A stretch of 51,443 nt of DNA, taken from contig JAETQD010000020.1 in the NCBI GenBank assembly GCA_021770825.1, positions 1 through 51,443 of the forward strand, read 5' to 3'. The position numbers and the translations under genes are program-made. Shown here piece by piece: positions 44,752 to 51,443 of the stretch (the first letter of the stretch is position 1; the number at the start of each line of letters is the position of its first letter). This DNA comes from Clostridium sp. GTDB taxonomy: Bacteria; Bacillota; Clostridia; Lachnospirales; Lachnospiraceae. The notes beneath the pieces were generated by a model. The model did no database searches. It was not told where the DNA came from and saw only the letters and a program-made list of their open reading frames with translations.

Positions 44752-44770
44752 TGTGACCCCTTTTGTCACA
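44752..44770. repeat. Inverted repeat in the leader of dctP
   Basis: TGTGAC (44752-44757) and GTCACA (44765-44770) lie in the 64 bases between the epimerase gene and dctP. It may be an intercistronic hairpin or a regulator site (it resembles a TGTGA-type half-site). No protein is identified for it. Confidence 0.35.
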
Positions 44771-44785
44771 TTTCTTTTCTATCTG

Positions 44786-45466
44786 TTAAAACTTCCGGAT
44801 TCTGTCAATACATGTGGCATAATCATCATCCTGGAAGAACAGTTCCTGTTTTCCGAGCACATACCCTTCCACACCGCAGTTGTGGTATAAGTCTGTGATC
44901 ACCTCTCTGGTGGCGCCGCCATCCAGCATCAGATGGTAATTTAAGCTGTGTTCCTGTCTGTACCGGTTCAGATCGATGAACTTCTGTCTTGTATAGGGCA
45001 TGAACTCCCTTCCGGCAAAGCCCGGGTTCACGGCCATGATCATCACATAATCTGTAATAGGAAGCATGTCCTTTACTGTCTCCAAAGATGTACAGGGATT
45101 TAAAATAAGTCCGGTTTTCTTTCCCTGCATCTGGATTAACTCCAGAGTCGCCGACGGGATCAGTTCCGATTCGGGATGGATGTAAATGATGTCAGCTCCT
45201 GCCTGGGCTACCCGCTCAATATAACGGTGAGGATTCATCACCATCATGTGGCAGTCAATCAGTTTGTGGGCGCCTTTATCTGTAATCCTGCGAATCATCT
45301 CCAGTTCGCGGATAGACATTCCGAAATTATGTACAAAGGTTCCATCCATCAAATCCACATGGTAGATGTCCATATCGGTTGCATCCAGTTTTTCCACTTC
45401 TTCCCGAATATTGTCGATGGGCAGATTCAGGATGGAGGGGCACAAAATTTTACGCTGCATTTCCAT
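44786..45466 (-). CDS. Ribulose-phosphate 3-epimerase family protein
   Basis: The 226-residue TIM-barrel protein has RPE/AlsE-like motifs: CPSILNLP near residue 8, MDIYHVDLMDGTFVHNFGM (metal His and Asp), KLIDCHMMVMNPHRYI with the second metal His, YIHPESE and MAVNPGFAGREFMP, and MLDGGATREV with the final Asp. Such enzymes epimerise C3 of ketose phosphates. In this locus a rearranged pentulose or hexulose substrate is likely but unproven. ATG 45466 follows AGAGGAG by 8 bases; a GTG at 45475 overlaps the ribosome site. First gene of the TRAP operon. Confidence 0.8.
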   Translation of the reverse strand: MEMQRKILCPSILNLPIDNIREEVEKLDATDMDIYHVDLMDGTFVHNFGMSIRELEMIRRITDKGAHKLIDCHMMVMNPHRYIERVAQAGADIIYIHPESELIPSATLELIQMQGKKTGLILNPCTSLETVKDMLPITDYVMIMAVNPGFAGREFMPYTRQKFIDLNRYRQEHSLNYHLMLDGGATREVITDLYHNCGVEGYVLGKQELFFQDDDYATCIDRIRKF

Positions 45467-45497
45467 ACCAGTCACTCCTCTAAATGTTTGTTTTAAA

Positions 45498-45513
45498 ATG
45501 TATACTAGTATAA
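45498..45513. promoter_or_regulatory. GntR-type operator at the epimerase/TRAP promoter
   Basis: ATGTATACTAGTATAA is an inverted repeat matching ATGTATACTAGTATACAT at 15 of its first 16 positions. The paired promoter reads leftward TTGCAT (45548-45553), 17 bases, TATTCT (45525-45530), which puts the operator just after the expected start site. Confidence 0.65.
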
Positions 45514-45524
45514 CTTTTGGTTAG

Positions 45525-45553
45525 AGAATATCACAGTGTTGCACAAAATGCAA
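45525..45553 (-). promoter_or_regulatory. Candidate promoter for the epimerase-TRAP operon
   Basis: TTGCAT (45548-45553) and TATTCT (45525-45530), spacing 17, leftward, about 60 bases before the start at 45466. The 418-base gap 45476-45893 otherwise holds AT-rich sequence with the operator sites listed here and no credible gene. Confidence 0.5.
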
Positions 45554-45720
45554 TACATGAATCCATTTTCCCTCTTTTTCACGAATATGCGGCAGAATTT
45601 TTGTGCATTTTCACCATTTTATCGTTATTAAATTATCAAATCAACGGCATTTTGTCGTTTTCATTTGGGCGGCCCCCGCTTCCTTTTCGCTAATTTTTCT
45701 CCATTTTCCGCAAATTTAGG

Positions 45721-45730
45721 TGGTATACAT
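45721..45730. promoter_or_regulatory. Operator half-site upstream of gntR
   Basis: TGGTATACAT carries the right arm GTATACAT of the palindrome seen at 45498 and 49540. It may be an auxiliary site for the GntR regulator. Confidence 0.4.
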
Positions 45731-45775
45731 TTTGCCAAATTGGACCGATTTTATCCGCTTTTTTGCCATTTTCTC

Positions 45776-45815
45776 TTGAACATATGGGGAAATCATTGTA
45801 AAATGTATACAAATA
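45776..45815 (+). promoter_or_regulatory. Promoter and autoregulatory operator of gntR
   Basis: TTGAAC (45776-45781), 17 bases, TAAAAT (45799-45804) form a promoter. ATGTATACAAAT begins at 45803, overlapping the end of the -10, so the regulator may repress itself. The next start codon is at 45894. Confidence 0.6.
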
Positions 45816-45893
45816 GTGCATATTCCGTAAAAATATGCCTGTTTCTTACGTTCTCGTAAGCAAACTATATTATGTCAAACCAGGAGCAATTTT

Positions 45894-46580
45894 ATGACAA
45901 TTCCCACACAACAACCTACCAACCTGACCCAGACCATCTATCACCACCTATGGCATGAGATTGCCTATCTTCATCTTCTGCCGGGAGAAAAGCTCAGCGA
46001 GGTGAAGCTGGCCAAGGAGTTCAACTGCAGCCGTGTTCCCGTCCGCGAGGCCATCCACCTTCTGGTGGCTGACGATGCACTGGAGGCCCGTCCCCAGAGA
46101 GGCAGCTTTGTCACTCTTATCAACCTCCAGCAGTTATCCAGGATCCGGTATCTGCGCGAAGCTCTGGAGCATAAAATCATCATGGATGGCTTCCGCTCCG
46201 GTGCCTTTGAATCTGCCCTGCCCTATCTGGAATTTCTCACGGAGCGCCAGGAGGAAATGCTTCGTGCCTCTTCCTATGAACTGGCCTTCCAATTGGACAT
46301 CGAATTTCACCGGCTTTTTTACAACCTTACCGATAAAGAGTTTGTCATCGCCCATACCGGAGAGAGAGACATCCATTACCTGCGGGCCAGACTTCTTTCC
46401 CTCCAGTTGGAAAAGCCGCTGACTATGCCCTACCAGCACCGTGCCATCGTGACCGCCATCAAGGAACACGATGAAGCAGCTTTGGAAAAGGCAATTTTTG
46501 AACATCTCAGCAACGTAAACACCGTATATGCCCAGAATCATCCGGCCGCGACCCCCTATGTGATCGCTGCCCCGACGTAA
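45894..46580 (+). CDS. GntR family (FadR/FCD) regulator of the hexuronate locus
   Basis: The 228-residue protein has an N-terminal winged HTH (IYHHLWHEIAYLHLLPGEKL, SEVKLAKEFNCSRVPVREAI and RPQRGSFVTLI; residues 14-75). A helical FCD ligand-binding domain follows (RYLREALEHKIIMDG, FHRLFYNLTDKEFV and HRAIVTAIKEHDEAALEKAI). It lies amid uxuA, uxuB and the TRAP operon, as do UxuR/ExuR-type regulators. FCD proteins bind carboxylates through a metal. It probably represses at ATGTATACTAGTATACAT sites and is relieved by a uronate intermediate. The start follows AGGAGCAATTTT. Confidence 0.88.
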   Translation: MTIPTQQPTNLTQTIYHHLWHEIAYLHLLPGEKLSEVKLAKEFNCSRVPVREAIHLLVADDALEARPQRGSFVTLINLQQLSRIRYLREALEHKIIMDGFRSGAFESALPYLEFLTERQEEMLRASSYELAFQLDIEFHRLFYNLTDKEFVIAHTGERDIHYLRARLLSLQLEKPLTMPYQHRAIVTAIKEHDEAALEKAIFEHLSNVNTVYAQNHPAATPYVIAAPT

Positions 46581-46596
46581 TTTCTGTTTCCGGGAG

Positions 46597-46686
46597 CGTT
46601 CCGCGTGCGGTGTGGTTTCCGCGTGCAGCCCGGTTTCCGTGTGCGGCCTGGTTTTCGCGTACGGCCCGGTTTCCACGTGCAACGCA
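46597..46686. repeat. Five 18-bp tandem repeats downstream of gntR
   Basis: Units start at 46597, 46615, 46633, 46651 and 46669, with consensus GTTTCCGCGTGCGGCCCG. Period 18 is a multiple of three, so an antisense frame (46134-46721, minus) acquires a six-residue repeating pattern, but it has no ribosome site and runs across gntR. This is a minisatellite in the otherwise empty 46581-46790 gap. Confidence 0.7.
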
Positions 46687-46723
46687 CGGTTTCTGCGGCA
46701 AGCAGTTTCCTCGTATGACATGA

Positions 46724-46779
46724 AAAACAGGCAGGTCCGGAGCTTTCCTTTCCGAAAGCGTTCCGGTCTGCCCGTTTTT
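46724..46779. terminator. Bidirectional terminator between gntR and uxuB
   Basis: GGCAGGTCCGGA (46730-46741) pairs with TCCGGTCTGCC (46762-46772), flanked by AAAAA on the left and TTTTTA on the right. It terminates gntR rightward and uxuB leftward. Confidence 0.75.
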
Positions 46780-46790
46780 ATTCCTGCCTG

Positions 46791-48404
46791 TTACTGGTTC
46801 AAATATTTTTTAAGAGTCTTTCTCACCGCACCAGGTCCTTCAATTTCCTCTAAGAACATGGTTTCAATTCGTTCACCGATTCCTGCCTCATAAAGATTGC
46901 TTCCGAAAATGTTGGCATTGGACAGAATCTCCTTTAACTGTCCCTTATAGGTTTCCGGCTTTCCAACTTCAATGCCGGAAAGAACCTTAGTAAGCTCCGG
47001 AATCATCGGATCGGAGGACAGCTCAAAGGCATTTCCTTCATCATCCACCGCAAGAAGATAGCGGCACCATCCTGCAATGGCCAGAGGAATTGCGGTCAGT
47101 TTTTTTGCATCTCCGTATTTGGAAACGTATGCTTTTATGGTTTCACCATAGCGGATTCCCACCTTCTGGGAGGTATCGGTGGCAATCCGCTGCGGTGTAT
47201 CCGGCATAAACGGATTGGGAATTCTCACCTGGATGACTTCATTGACAAAATCCACCGGCGACAAAATTCCCGGATCAGTCACCACAGGCATTCCCTCTGT
47301 GGGACCAATTTCATAGACCAGCTTCTTTAACTGCTCGTCCTTCATCTCGTCTGCAATCAGGGTGTATCCCAGAACGCAGCCGTACACAGCCAGGGCTGTA
47401 TGCAGCGGATTTAAGCATGTGGTCACCTTCATCCGCTCCACCCGGTTTACGGTGTCTCTGTCTGTCATATAAACTCCGGCCTTTTCAAGCTCCGGTCTTC
47501 CGGCCGGGAATTTGTCCTCCACCACAAGGTACTGAGGTCCTTCGGCATTGACAAAGGGCGCTATGTATGTCTTTTTGGAGGTAATCACAGGCGCCATGTC
47601 CTCCACACCGCATTTTTCCAGCTCTCTGCATACGGAATCAGCCGGTCTTGGTGTGATTTTATCAATCATGGACCATGGGAAGGCCACCTGCTTTTCATCC
47701 GATAAATATTCGATGAAATCCTGGCCCACAAAGCCCTTTTCCTTCCACTCTCCGGCCATGGTCAGGATGGCGGTCTGAAGCTTTTCTCCGTTATGGGAGC
47801 AGTTATCCATGGACACCACTGCAAGGGGATACCGTCCGGCCTGAAAGCGTTCAAACAGCAGGGCGCAGACAACTGCCATGGCAGAAGTGCACGCCTTCGG
47901 CCCATTGTCAATATCCGCCTGGATGAACGGGAAGTACTTTCCATCGGCTCCCTTTAAGGCATAGCCCTTTTCCGTAATGGTAAAAGAAATCATCTGAAGT
48001 CCCGGATCGGAAAAAATTTCCTTCAAACGGTTCCACTGGGACGCATCGTTTGACTGGGCCTTAATGGCCTCCGTCAGGGAACCGATGACCTTTTTATCGG
48101 TGCTTCCATCGGCTTTTAAGGTGACGCCGAGAACCAGGTTGTCATACGGCTTATAGATTTTATCCACCACATCGAAGTCAAAGGTCTCCACGCAGGTGAT
48201 TCCCTTGTCGGATACTCCTTCTTCAATCAGCGTATCTGCAAGTCCGCCGATAAACATGCGGAAAATGTTTCCGGCTCCGAAATGCACCCATACCGGGGCC
48301 TTTTTTGTCTGCTCTGCAATTTTTACAATATCATAGGAAGGAAGGGAAATTCCCGCCTCCTCCCAGGCTTTTTTATCCTTTAAGCCCTCTAATGTCAATT
48401 TCAT
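46791..48404 (-). CDS. uxuB: D-mannonate oxidoreductase (fructuronate reductase), long-chain mannitol-dehydrogenase type
   Basis: The 537-residue polyol-specific long-chain dehydrogenase interconverts D-fructuronate and D-mannonate with NAD. Motifs include MKLTLEGLKDKKAWEEAGI, WVHFGAGNIFRMFIGG (nucleotide site), PLAVVSMDNCSHNGEKLQ with the family signature DNCSHNG, MIDKITPRP and KVTTCLNPLHTALAVYG. ATG 48404 starts MKLTLEG and lies 5 bases after the uxuA stop. An in-frame GTG at 48413 overlaps that stop as GTGA and is an alternative. It is co-transcribed after uxuA. Confidence 0.92.
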   Translation of the reverse strand: MKLTLEGLKDKKAWEEAGISLPSYDIVKIAEQTKKAPVWVHFGAGNIFRMFIGGLADTLIEEGVSDKGITCVETFDFDVVDKIYKPYDNLVLGVTLKADGSTDKKVIGSLTEAIKAQSNDASQWNRLKEIFSDPGLQMISFTITEKGYALKGADGKYFPFIQADIDNGPKACTSAMAVVCALLFERFQAGRYPLAVVSMDNCSHNGEKLQTAILTMAGEWKEKGFVGQDFIEYLSDEKQVAFPWSMIDKITPRPADSVCRELEKCGVEDMAPVITSKKTYIAPFVNAEGPQYLVVEDKFPAGRPELEKAGVYMTDRDTVNRVERMKVTTCLNPLHTALAVYGCVLGYTLIADEMKDEQLKKLVYEIGPTEGMPVVTDPGILSPVDFVNEVIQVRIPNPFMPDTPQRIATDTSQKVGIRYGETIKAYVSKYGDAKKLTAIPLAIAGWCRYLLAVDDEGNAFELSSDPMIPELTKVLSGIEVGKPETYKGQLKEILSNANIFGSNLYEAGIGERIETMFLEEIEGPGAVRKTLKKYLNQ

Positions 48405-48409
48405 ACGAA

Positions 48410-49483
48410 TCACGCTTTCTTTGCATTTTTGTCAATTGCTTCCCAGAGTCCTTCCAGATAAACGGCACCCATGGCTCTGTCATAAAGACCATAACCCGGC
48501 ATGGCCACCTCGCCCCATACCATTCTTCCATGGTCCGGGCGGATGATTCCGTCAAAGCCTGTCTCATACAGGGTCTTCATGATCTCATACATATCCATAG
48601 AACCGTCGGAGGACAGATGTGCAGCCTCTTCAAAGTCTCTGTCACTGTTGTATTTTAAGTTCCGCACATGGGCAAAAGCAATTCTTCCCTTGGCAGCACG
48701 GATGATTTCACAGATATCATTGTTCTGGTTGGAGCCCAGAGAACCCGTGCAGAGGGTAATTCCATTGTAGGGCTTATCCACAGCCTTTAAAAGACGCTCA
48801 ATGGTCTCTTTATTTCTCACGATTCTCGGCAGTCCAAAGATTGGCCATGCCGGATCATCGGGATGGATTCCCATGTGGATATCATACTTTTCACATACCG
48901 GGCCAATGGCCTCCAAAAAGTATACCAGATTGCCAAAGAGCTTTTCCGAATCCACATCCTTGTAGGCCTCGAACAGAGCCTTTAACTTCTCCAGTCTCTC
49001 CGGCTCCCAGCCCGGCATTACAAATCCGTTGGACATCTTCTCAATGGATTCTCTCATATGCTCCGGGTCAATTTTGTCGATCACATCCTGGTTGTAAGCC
49101 AGCACCGTGGAACCATCCGGGCGCACTCTGGCCAGATCAGAACGGGTCCAGTCAAATACAGGCATGAAATTGTAGCATACCATATGGATTCCCGCTTTTC
49201 CCAGATTTTCCAGAGTGGTAATATAATTTGCGATGTGCTCTTCCCGTTTTTCCGTACCGATTTTGATATCATCGGAAATGTTCACCGACTCAATTCCCAT
49301 GATGGTGAGTCCGGCATCTTCCACTTCCTTCTTTAAAGCGCCAATCTCTTCCTCGGTCCATACTTCACCCGGCATTTTTCCCATCAACGTGGTGATTACA
49401 CCCTTTACTCCGGGGATCTGTCTGATCTGCTCCAGAGAAACACTGTCATATCCTGGTCCGTACCAGCGCAACGCCATCTCCAT
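48410..49483 (-). CDS. uxuA: Mannonate dehydratase
   Basis: The 357-residue UxuA dehydrates D-mannonate to 2-keto-3-deoxy-D-gluconate. Seen are MEMALRWYGPGYDSVSLEQI at the start, GEVWTEEEIGALKKEVEDAGL, VCYNFMPVFDWTRSDL, MGIHPDDPAWPIFGLPRIV (metal His), LCTGSLGSNQNNDI, HVRNLKYNSDRDFEEAAHL and IIRPDHGRMVWGE with the last metal His. It is complete. The ATG follows GGAGG by 9 bases. It is first in the uxuA-uxuB unit, which is transcribed from a promoter that an operator palindrome covers. Confidence 0.95.
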   Translation of the reverse strand: MEMALRWYGPGYDSVSLEQIRQIPGVKGVITTLMGKMPGEVWTEEEIGALKKEVEDAGLTIMGIESVNISDDIKIGTEKREEHIANYITTLENLGKAGIHMVCYNFMPVFDWTRSDLARVRPDGSTVLAYNQDVIDKIDPEHMRESIEKMSNGFVMPGWEPERLEKLKALFEAYKDVDSEKLFGNLVYFLEAIGPVCEKYDIHMGIHPDDPAWPIFGLPRIVRNKETIERLLKAVDKPYNGITLCTGSLGSNQNNDICEIIRAAKGRIAFAHVRNLKYNSDRDFEEAAHLSSDGSMDMYEIMKTLYETGFDGIIRPDHGRMVWGEVAMPGYGLYDRAMGAVYLEGLWEAIDKNAKKA

Positions 49484-49539
49484 ATTTCATTACCTCCGTA
49501 TCTTTTTCCTCAATGCCAGCGGGCATCAGATTCTTATAT

Positions 49540-49572
49540 ATGTATAGTAGTATACATTTTGTAATTGTTCAA
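49540..49572 (-). promoter_or_regulatory. uxuA promoter overlapped by a GntR-type operator
   Basis: Read leftward: TTGAAC (49567-49572), 17-base spacer, TACTAT (49544-49549). ATGTATAGTAGTATACAT (49540-49557) has perfect 7-bp arms and covers the -10, the classic position for a repressor. The long AT-rich gap 49484-49790 is otherwise without genes. Confidence 0.75.
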
Positions 49573-49677
49573 TATGTAAAATTCCATAAATTTCAGTGCA
49601 TTTTTTGTGCTTTTTGCCCTTATTTCCATCTTATTTTGCAGCTTTTTCGGATCTTTTTCCGCATTTCTTTCTATAAA

Positions 49678-49695
49678 TGTATACTAGTTGTATTC
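49678..49695. promoter_or_regulatory. Second GntR-type operator, upstream of the NCS2 permease promoter
   Basis: ATGTATACTAGTTGTATT matches the palindrome in its left arm and center. It lies 23 bases upstream of the -35 of the permease gene (TTGTCT, 49718-49723; TATAAT at 49742-49747, spacing 18). Confidence 0.6.
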
Positions 49696-49717
49696 GCATT
49701 TTTCAAAAAAGTAATGC

Positions 49718-49747
49718 TTGTCTTTTCTGTCGACATATGTTTATAAT
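49718..49747 (+). promoter_or_regulatory. Promoter of the NCS2 permease gene
   Basis: TTGTCT (49718-49723), 18 bases and consensus TATAAT (49742-49747), about 44 bases before the start at 49791. Confidence 0.65.
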
Positions 49748-49790
49748 GAATTGTTACCAAATAAAATTTCTCAAAGAATGGAGAATCATT

Positions 49791-51173
49791 ATGAGTCTGG
49801 AAAAGTTTTTTCATCTGAAGGAAAACCACACGGACGCGAAGACGGAAATCATGGCCGGAATCACATCGTTCATGACCATGGCGTACATACTGGCCGTGAA
49901 CCCCAACATCCTTTCCGCCTCCGGAATGGATCATGGAGCCGTATTTACCGCAACTGCCGTGGCTTCCTTCATCGGCACCCTCTGTATGGCGCTCTTTGCC
50001 AACTATCCCTTCGCTCTTGCCCCCGGAATGGGACTCAACGCCTACTTTGCTTACACCGTTGTTCTGGGCATGGGATATTCCTGGCAGGTGGCTCTCGCCG
50101 CAGTTTTAACTGAGGGCCTTGTCTTCATCGCACTGTCCATCTTCAATGTGCGTGAAGCCATCTTCAACGCCATTCCCTTCAACCTGAAAAAGGCTGTCAG
50201 TGTGGGAATCGGCCTTTTCATCGCTTTCATCGGCCTGCAGAATGCAAAAATCGTCATCAGCAGCGCCACGTTAGTAAGCCTCTTCTCCCTGGACGGCTAC
50301 AATCAGACCCTGAACGGCCTGACCGCTTCCTTCCAGGACGTGGGAATCACCGTACTGCTGGCTGTCATTGGTGTTATTATCACCGCAATCCTGGTGGTAA
50401 AAAATATCAAAGGAAACATCCTCTGGGGAATTTTAATCACCTGGGGCCTTGGAATCATCTGCCAGCTTGCCGGACTTTATGTCCCCAACGGCGATCTGGG
50501 CTTTTACAGCCTGCTGCCCGATTTCTCCAACGGATTTTCCGTTCCCAGCCTGGCACCCATTTTTGGCAAATTCAGCCTGGACGGCGTTCCGATTCTGGAA
50601 TTCATCGTCATTGTATTTGCCTTCCTCTTCGTGGACATCTTCGATACCATCGGCACCTTAATCGGTGTTGCTTCCAAAGCTGACATGCTGGATGAAGAAG
50701 GAAAACTTCCGCGAATCAAAGGCGCACTTTTAGCCGATGCTGTCGGCACCACTGCCGGCGCTGTGCTGGGTACCTCCACCGTAACCACCTTCGTGGAAAG
50801 CGCCTCCGGCGTATCCGAAGGCGGACGCACAGGACTGACCTCCCTGACAACGGCCGTGTTATTCCTGCTGTCCCTGTTCCTGTCCCCGATCTTTTTAGCC
50901 ATCCCGTCCTTCGCCACAGCTCCGGCCTTAATCATCGTGGGCTTCTACATGCTGGGCGCCGTGACCGAAATCGACTTCAAGGATCCCTCCCAGGGCATCC
51001 CCGCCTTCATCTGCATCGCCGCCATGCCGTTCTTTTACAGCATCTCCGAAGGCATTTCCATGGGAGTTGTCTCCTATGTGGTAATCAACCTGGTGTCCGG
51101 AAAAGATAAAAAGATCAATCCGGTGATGATTATTTTGGCAGTGCTGTTTATTTTGAAGTATATCTTTATGTAA
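49791..51173 (+). CDS. NCS2 family permease (AzgA/PbuG-like purine type)
   Basis: The 460-residue membrane protein has about 13 helices. Motifs are MSLEKFFHLKENHTDAKTEI, MAGITSFMTMAYILAVNPNI, FALAPGMGLNAYFAYTVVLG, RITSVGIG-like VSVGIGLFIAFIGLQNAKIV, FVDIFDTIGTLIGVASKADM and GTSTVTTFVESASGVSEGGR. The last two are AzgA/PbuG-type signatures for adenine, guanine and hypoxanthine uptake. The ATG at 49791 has GGAG 7 bases upstream; a longer upstream frame has no ribosome site. It is divergent from uxuA, with an operator-like palindrome between them, so purine specificity may not hold in this context. Confidence 0.88.
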   Translation: MSLEKFFHLKENHTDAKTEIMAGITSFMTMAYILAVNPNILSASGMDHGAVFTATAVASFIGTLCMALFANYPFALAPGMGLNAYFAYTVVLGMGYSWQVALAAVLTEGLVFIALSIFNVREAIFNAIPFNLKKAVSVGIGLFIAFIGLQNAKIVISSATLVSLFSLDGYNQTLNGLTASFQDVGITVLLAVIGVIITAILVVKNIKGNILWGILITWGLGIICQLAGLYVPNGDLGFYSLLPDFSNGFSVPSLAPIFGKFSLDGVPILEFIVIVFAFLFVDIFDTIGTLIGVASKADMLDEEGKLPRIKGALLADAVGTTAGAVLGTSTVTTFVESASGVSEGGRTGLTSLTTAVLFLLSLFLSPIFLAIPSFATAPALIIVGFYMLGAVTEIDFKDPSQGIPAFICIAAMPFFYSISEGISMGVVSYVVINLVSGKDKKINPVMIILAVLFILKYIFM

Positions 51174-51204
51174 GCAGTAGGTTTTAAAGGAAAAAAATGC
51201 GCGG

Positions 51205-51277
51205 AAAAGCCGCCTTTGGCGCCCGCAGGTCCCCACCGCGAAGCGGTGGGGGACCTGCGGGTGGCGAGGCGGCTTTT
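51205..51277. terminator. Very long GC-rich hairpin after the NCS2 permease
   Basis: AAAAGCCGCCT (51205-51215) pairs with AGGCGGCTTTT (51267-51277), and inside it CCCGCAGGTCCCC plus CCGC pairs with GCGG plus GGGGGACCTGCGGG over a small GAA loop. There is a one-base bulge. It is followed by GGTTTTATT. It terminates the permease mRNA, and its size suggests a repeat-element origin. Confidence 0.7.
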
Positions 51278-51285
51278 GGTTTTAT

Positions 51286-51326
51286 TGTGTGTTGGTTTTG
51301 CTGTGTGTTGATTTTGTTGTGTGTTG
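51286..51326 (+). repeat. Three 16-bp tandem repeats upstream of the next gene
   Basis: TGTGTGTTG occurs at 51286-51294, 51302-51310 and 51318-51326, each followed by G/A-TTTTG. The inverted AACACACCA occurs near 51413. They lie between the hairpin and the start of the next gene, in a promoter-like region. Confidence 0.55.
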
Positions 51327-51441
51327 CCAGATAAGGTAAGATAAGTTGCGCAAAAAGAAAAAGGTATAAAAATAGACATGGTTTGCAGAACTTTGGTAGA
51401 ATGAAGTCGCAACACACCATTCTGAAAGGAGTCTGTAAACC

Positions 51442-51443
51442 AT
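51442..51443 (+). CDS. Truncated start of the next gene
   Basis: GAAAGGAG (51424-51431) is followed by TCTGTAAACC and then AT at the window end. If the next base is G, this is a start codon with good spacing. The product is outside the window. Confidence 0.4.

Noticed and set aside
45665-45859. 64-codon frame in the gntR upstream gap
   Set aside because: AT-rich, no ribosome site, and it spans the promoter and operator.
46134-46721. 195-codon minus-strand frame with repeating Thr/His/Ala motifs
   Set aside because: It crosses gntR antisense, and the repetition comes from the 18-bp minisatellite. No ribosome site.
49484-49790. Purine riboswitch before the NCS2 permease
   Set aside because: The leader is too short between promoter and start and lacks the paired loops of a purine aptamer; operators explain the gap.

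Overview
The window looks like chromosome from a Gram-positive anaerobe of the Lachnospiraceae (Clostridium cluster XIVa). Support: the core operon hprK-murB-rapZ-whiA-HPr followed by dnaE and pfkA, WhiA together with an Rpn-family (PD-(D/E)XK) gene, strong AGGAGG ribosome sites, lipobox-type solute-binding proteins, and a moderate GC content with AT-rich promoters. The species cannot be fixed from the sequence alone. No rRNA, tRNA, CRISPR array, phage or complete insertion sequence was seen.

Layout. (1) 1-2303: an AroM-family gene and a scar with two truncated genes (a nitroreductase remnant abutting an Rpn nuclease remnant). (2) 2304-13262: an unusual accessory block built as divergent units. 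It holds a lipoprotein with three tandem rhodanese domains; two overlapping TVP38/TMEM64 membrane proteins with a two-CCG-domain Fe-S-type protein; a tightly coupled trio (a nucleoside hydrolase fused to a TIGR04282-type glycosyltransferase, a kinase-fold phosphotransferase with an altered catalytic loop, and a TIGR04283-type glycosyltransferase); and a four-gene ABC importer resembling E. coli YnjBCD. E. coli ynj also pairs this importer with a three-rhodanese protein, YnjE. This block is the best candidate for an undescribed system. (3) 13358-22492: a dipeptide/oligopeptide ABC operon with an S9 peptidase inside it, preceded by a sodium/proline-type symporter. (4) 22606-25496: a histidine-kinase remnant, then Lrp/AsnC regulator, dapF, a metal-sensor-like ArsR regulator and pfkA. 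(5) 25561-35649: a nested inverted-repeat element, dnaE, then the HPr(Crh-like)-whiA-rapZ-murB-hprK operon, uvrC and a DUF1653 gene. (6) 35682-39731: a DUF4015 lipoprotein, and divergently a DUF1846 protein with an M20 peptidase. (7) 39835-51173: a hexuronate/aldonate locus with a zinc dehydrogenase, an SDR, a TRAP transporter, a ribulose-phosphate-3-epimerase-like enzyme, a GntR regulator, uxuB and uxuA, and a divergent NCS2 permease. Copies of the palindrome ATGTATACTAGTATACAT lie at each promoter of this locus, so one GntR repressor probably controls it. (8) 51205-51443: a large hairpin, 16-bp repeats and the ribosome site of the next gene, which is cut by the window end.

How the genes work together. 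The hexuronate locus imports a sugar acid through the TRAP system and converts it through fructuronate and mannonate to 2-keto-3-deoxygluconate. The peptide block imports peptides and cleaves them in the cytoplasm. HprK and the Crh-like HPr provide carbon control. The accessory block appears to make or modify a small nucleoside- or sugar-derived compound and to import a ligand, but its substrate is unknown. All functional assignments come from reading motifs in the translated sequence; no database search was run.
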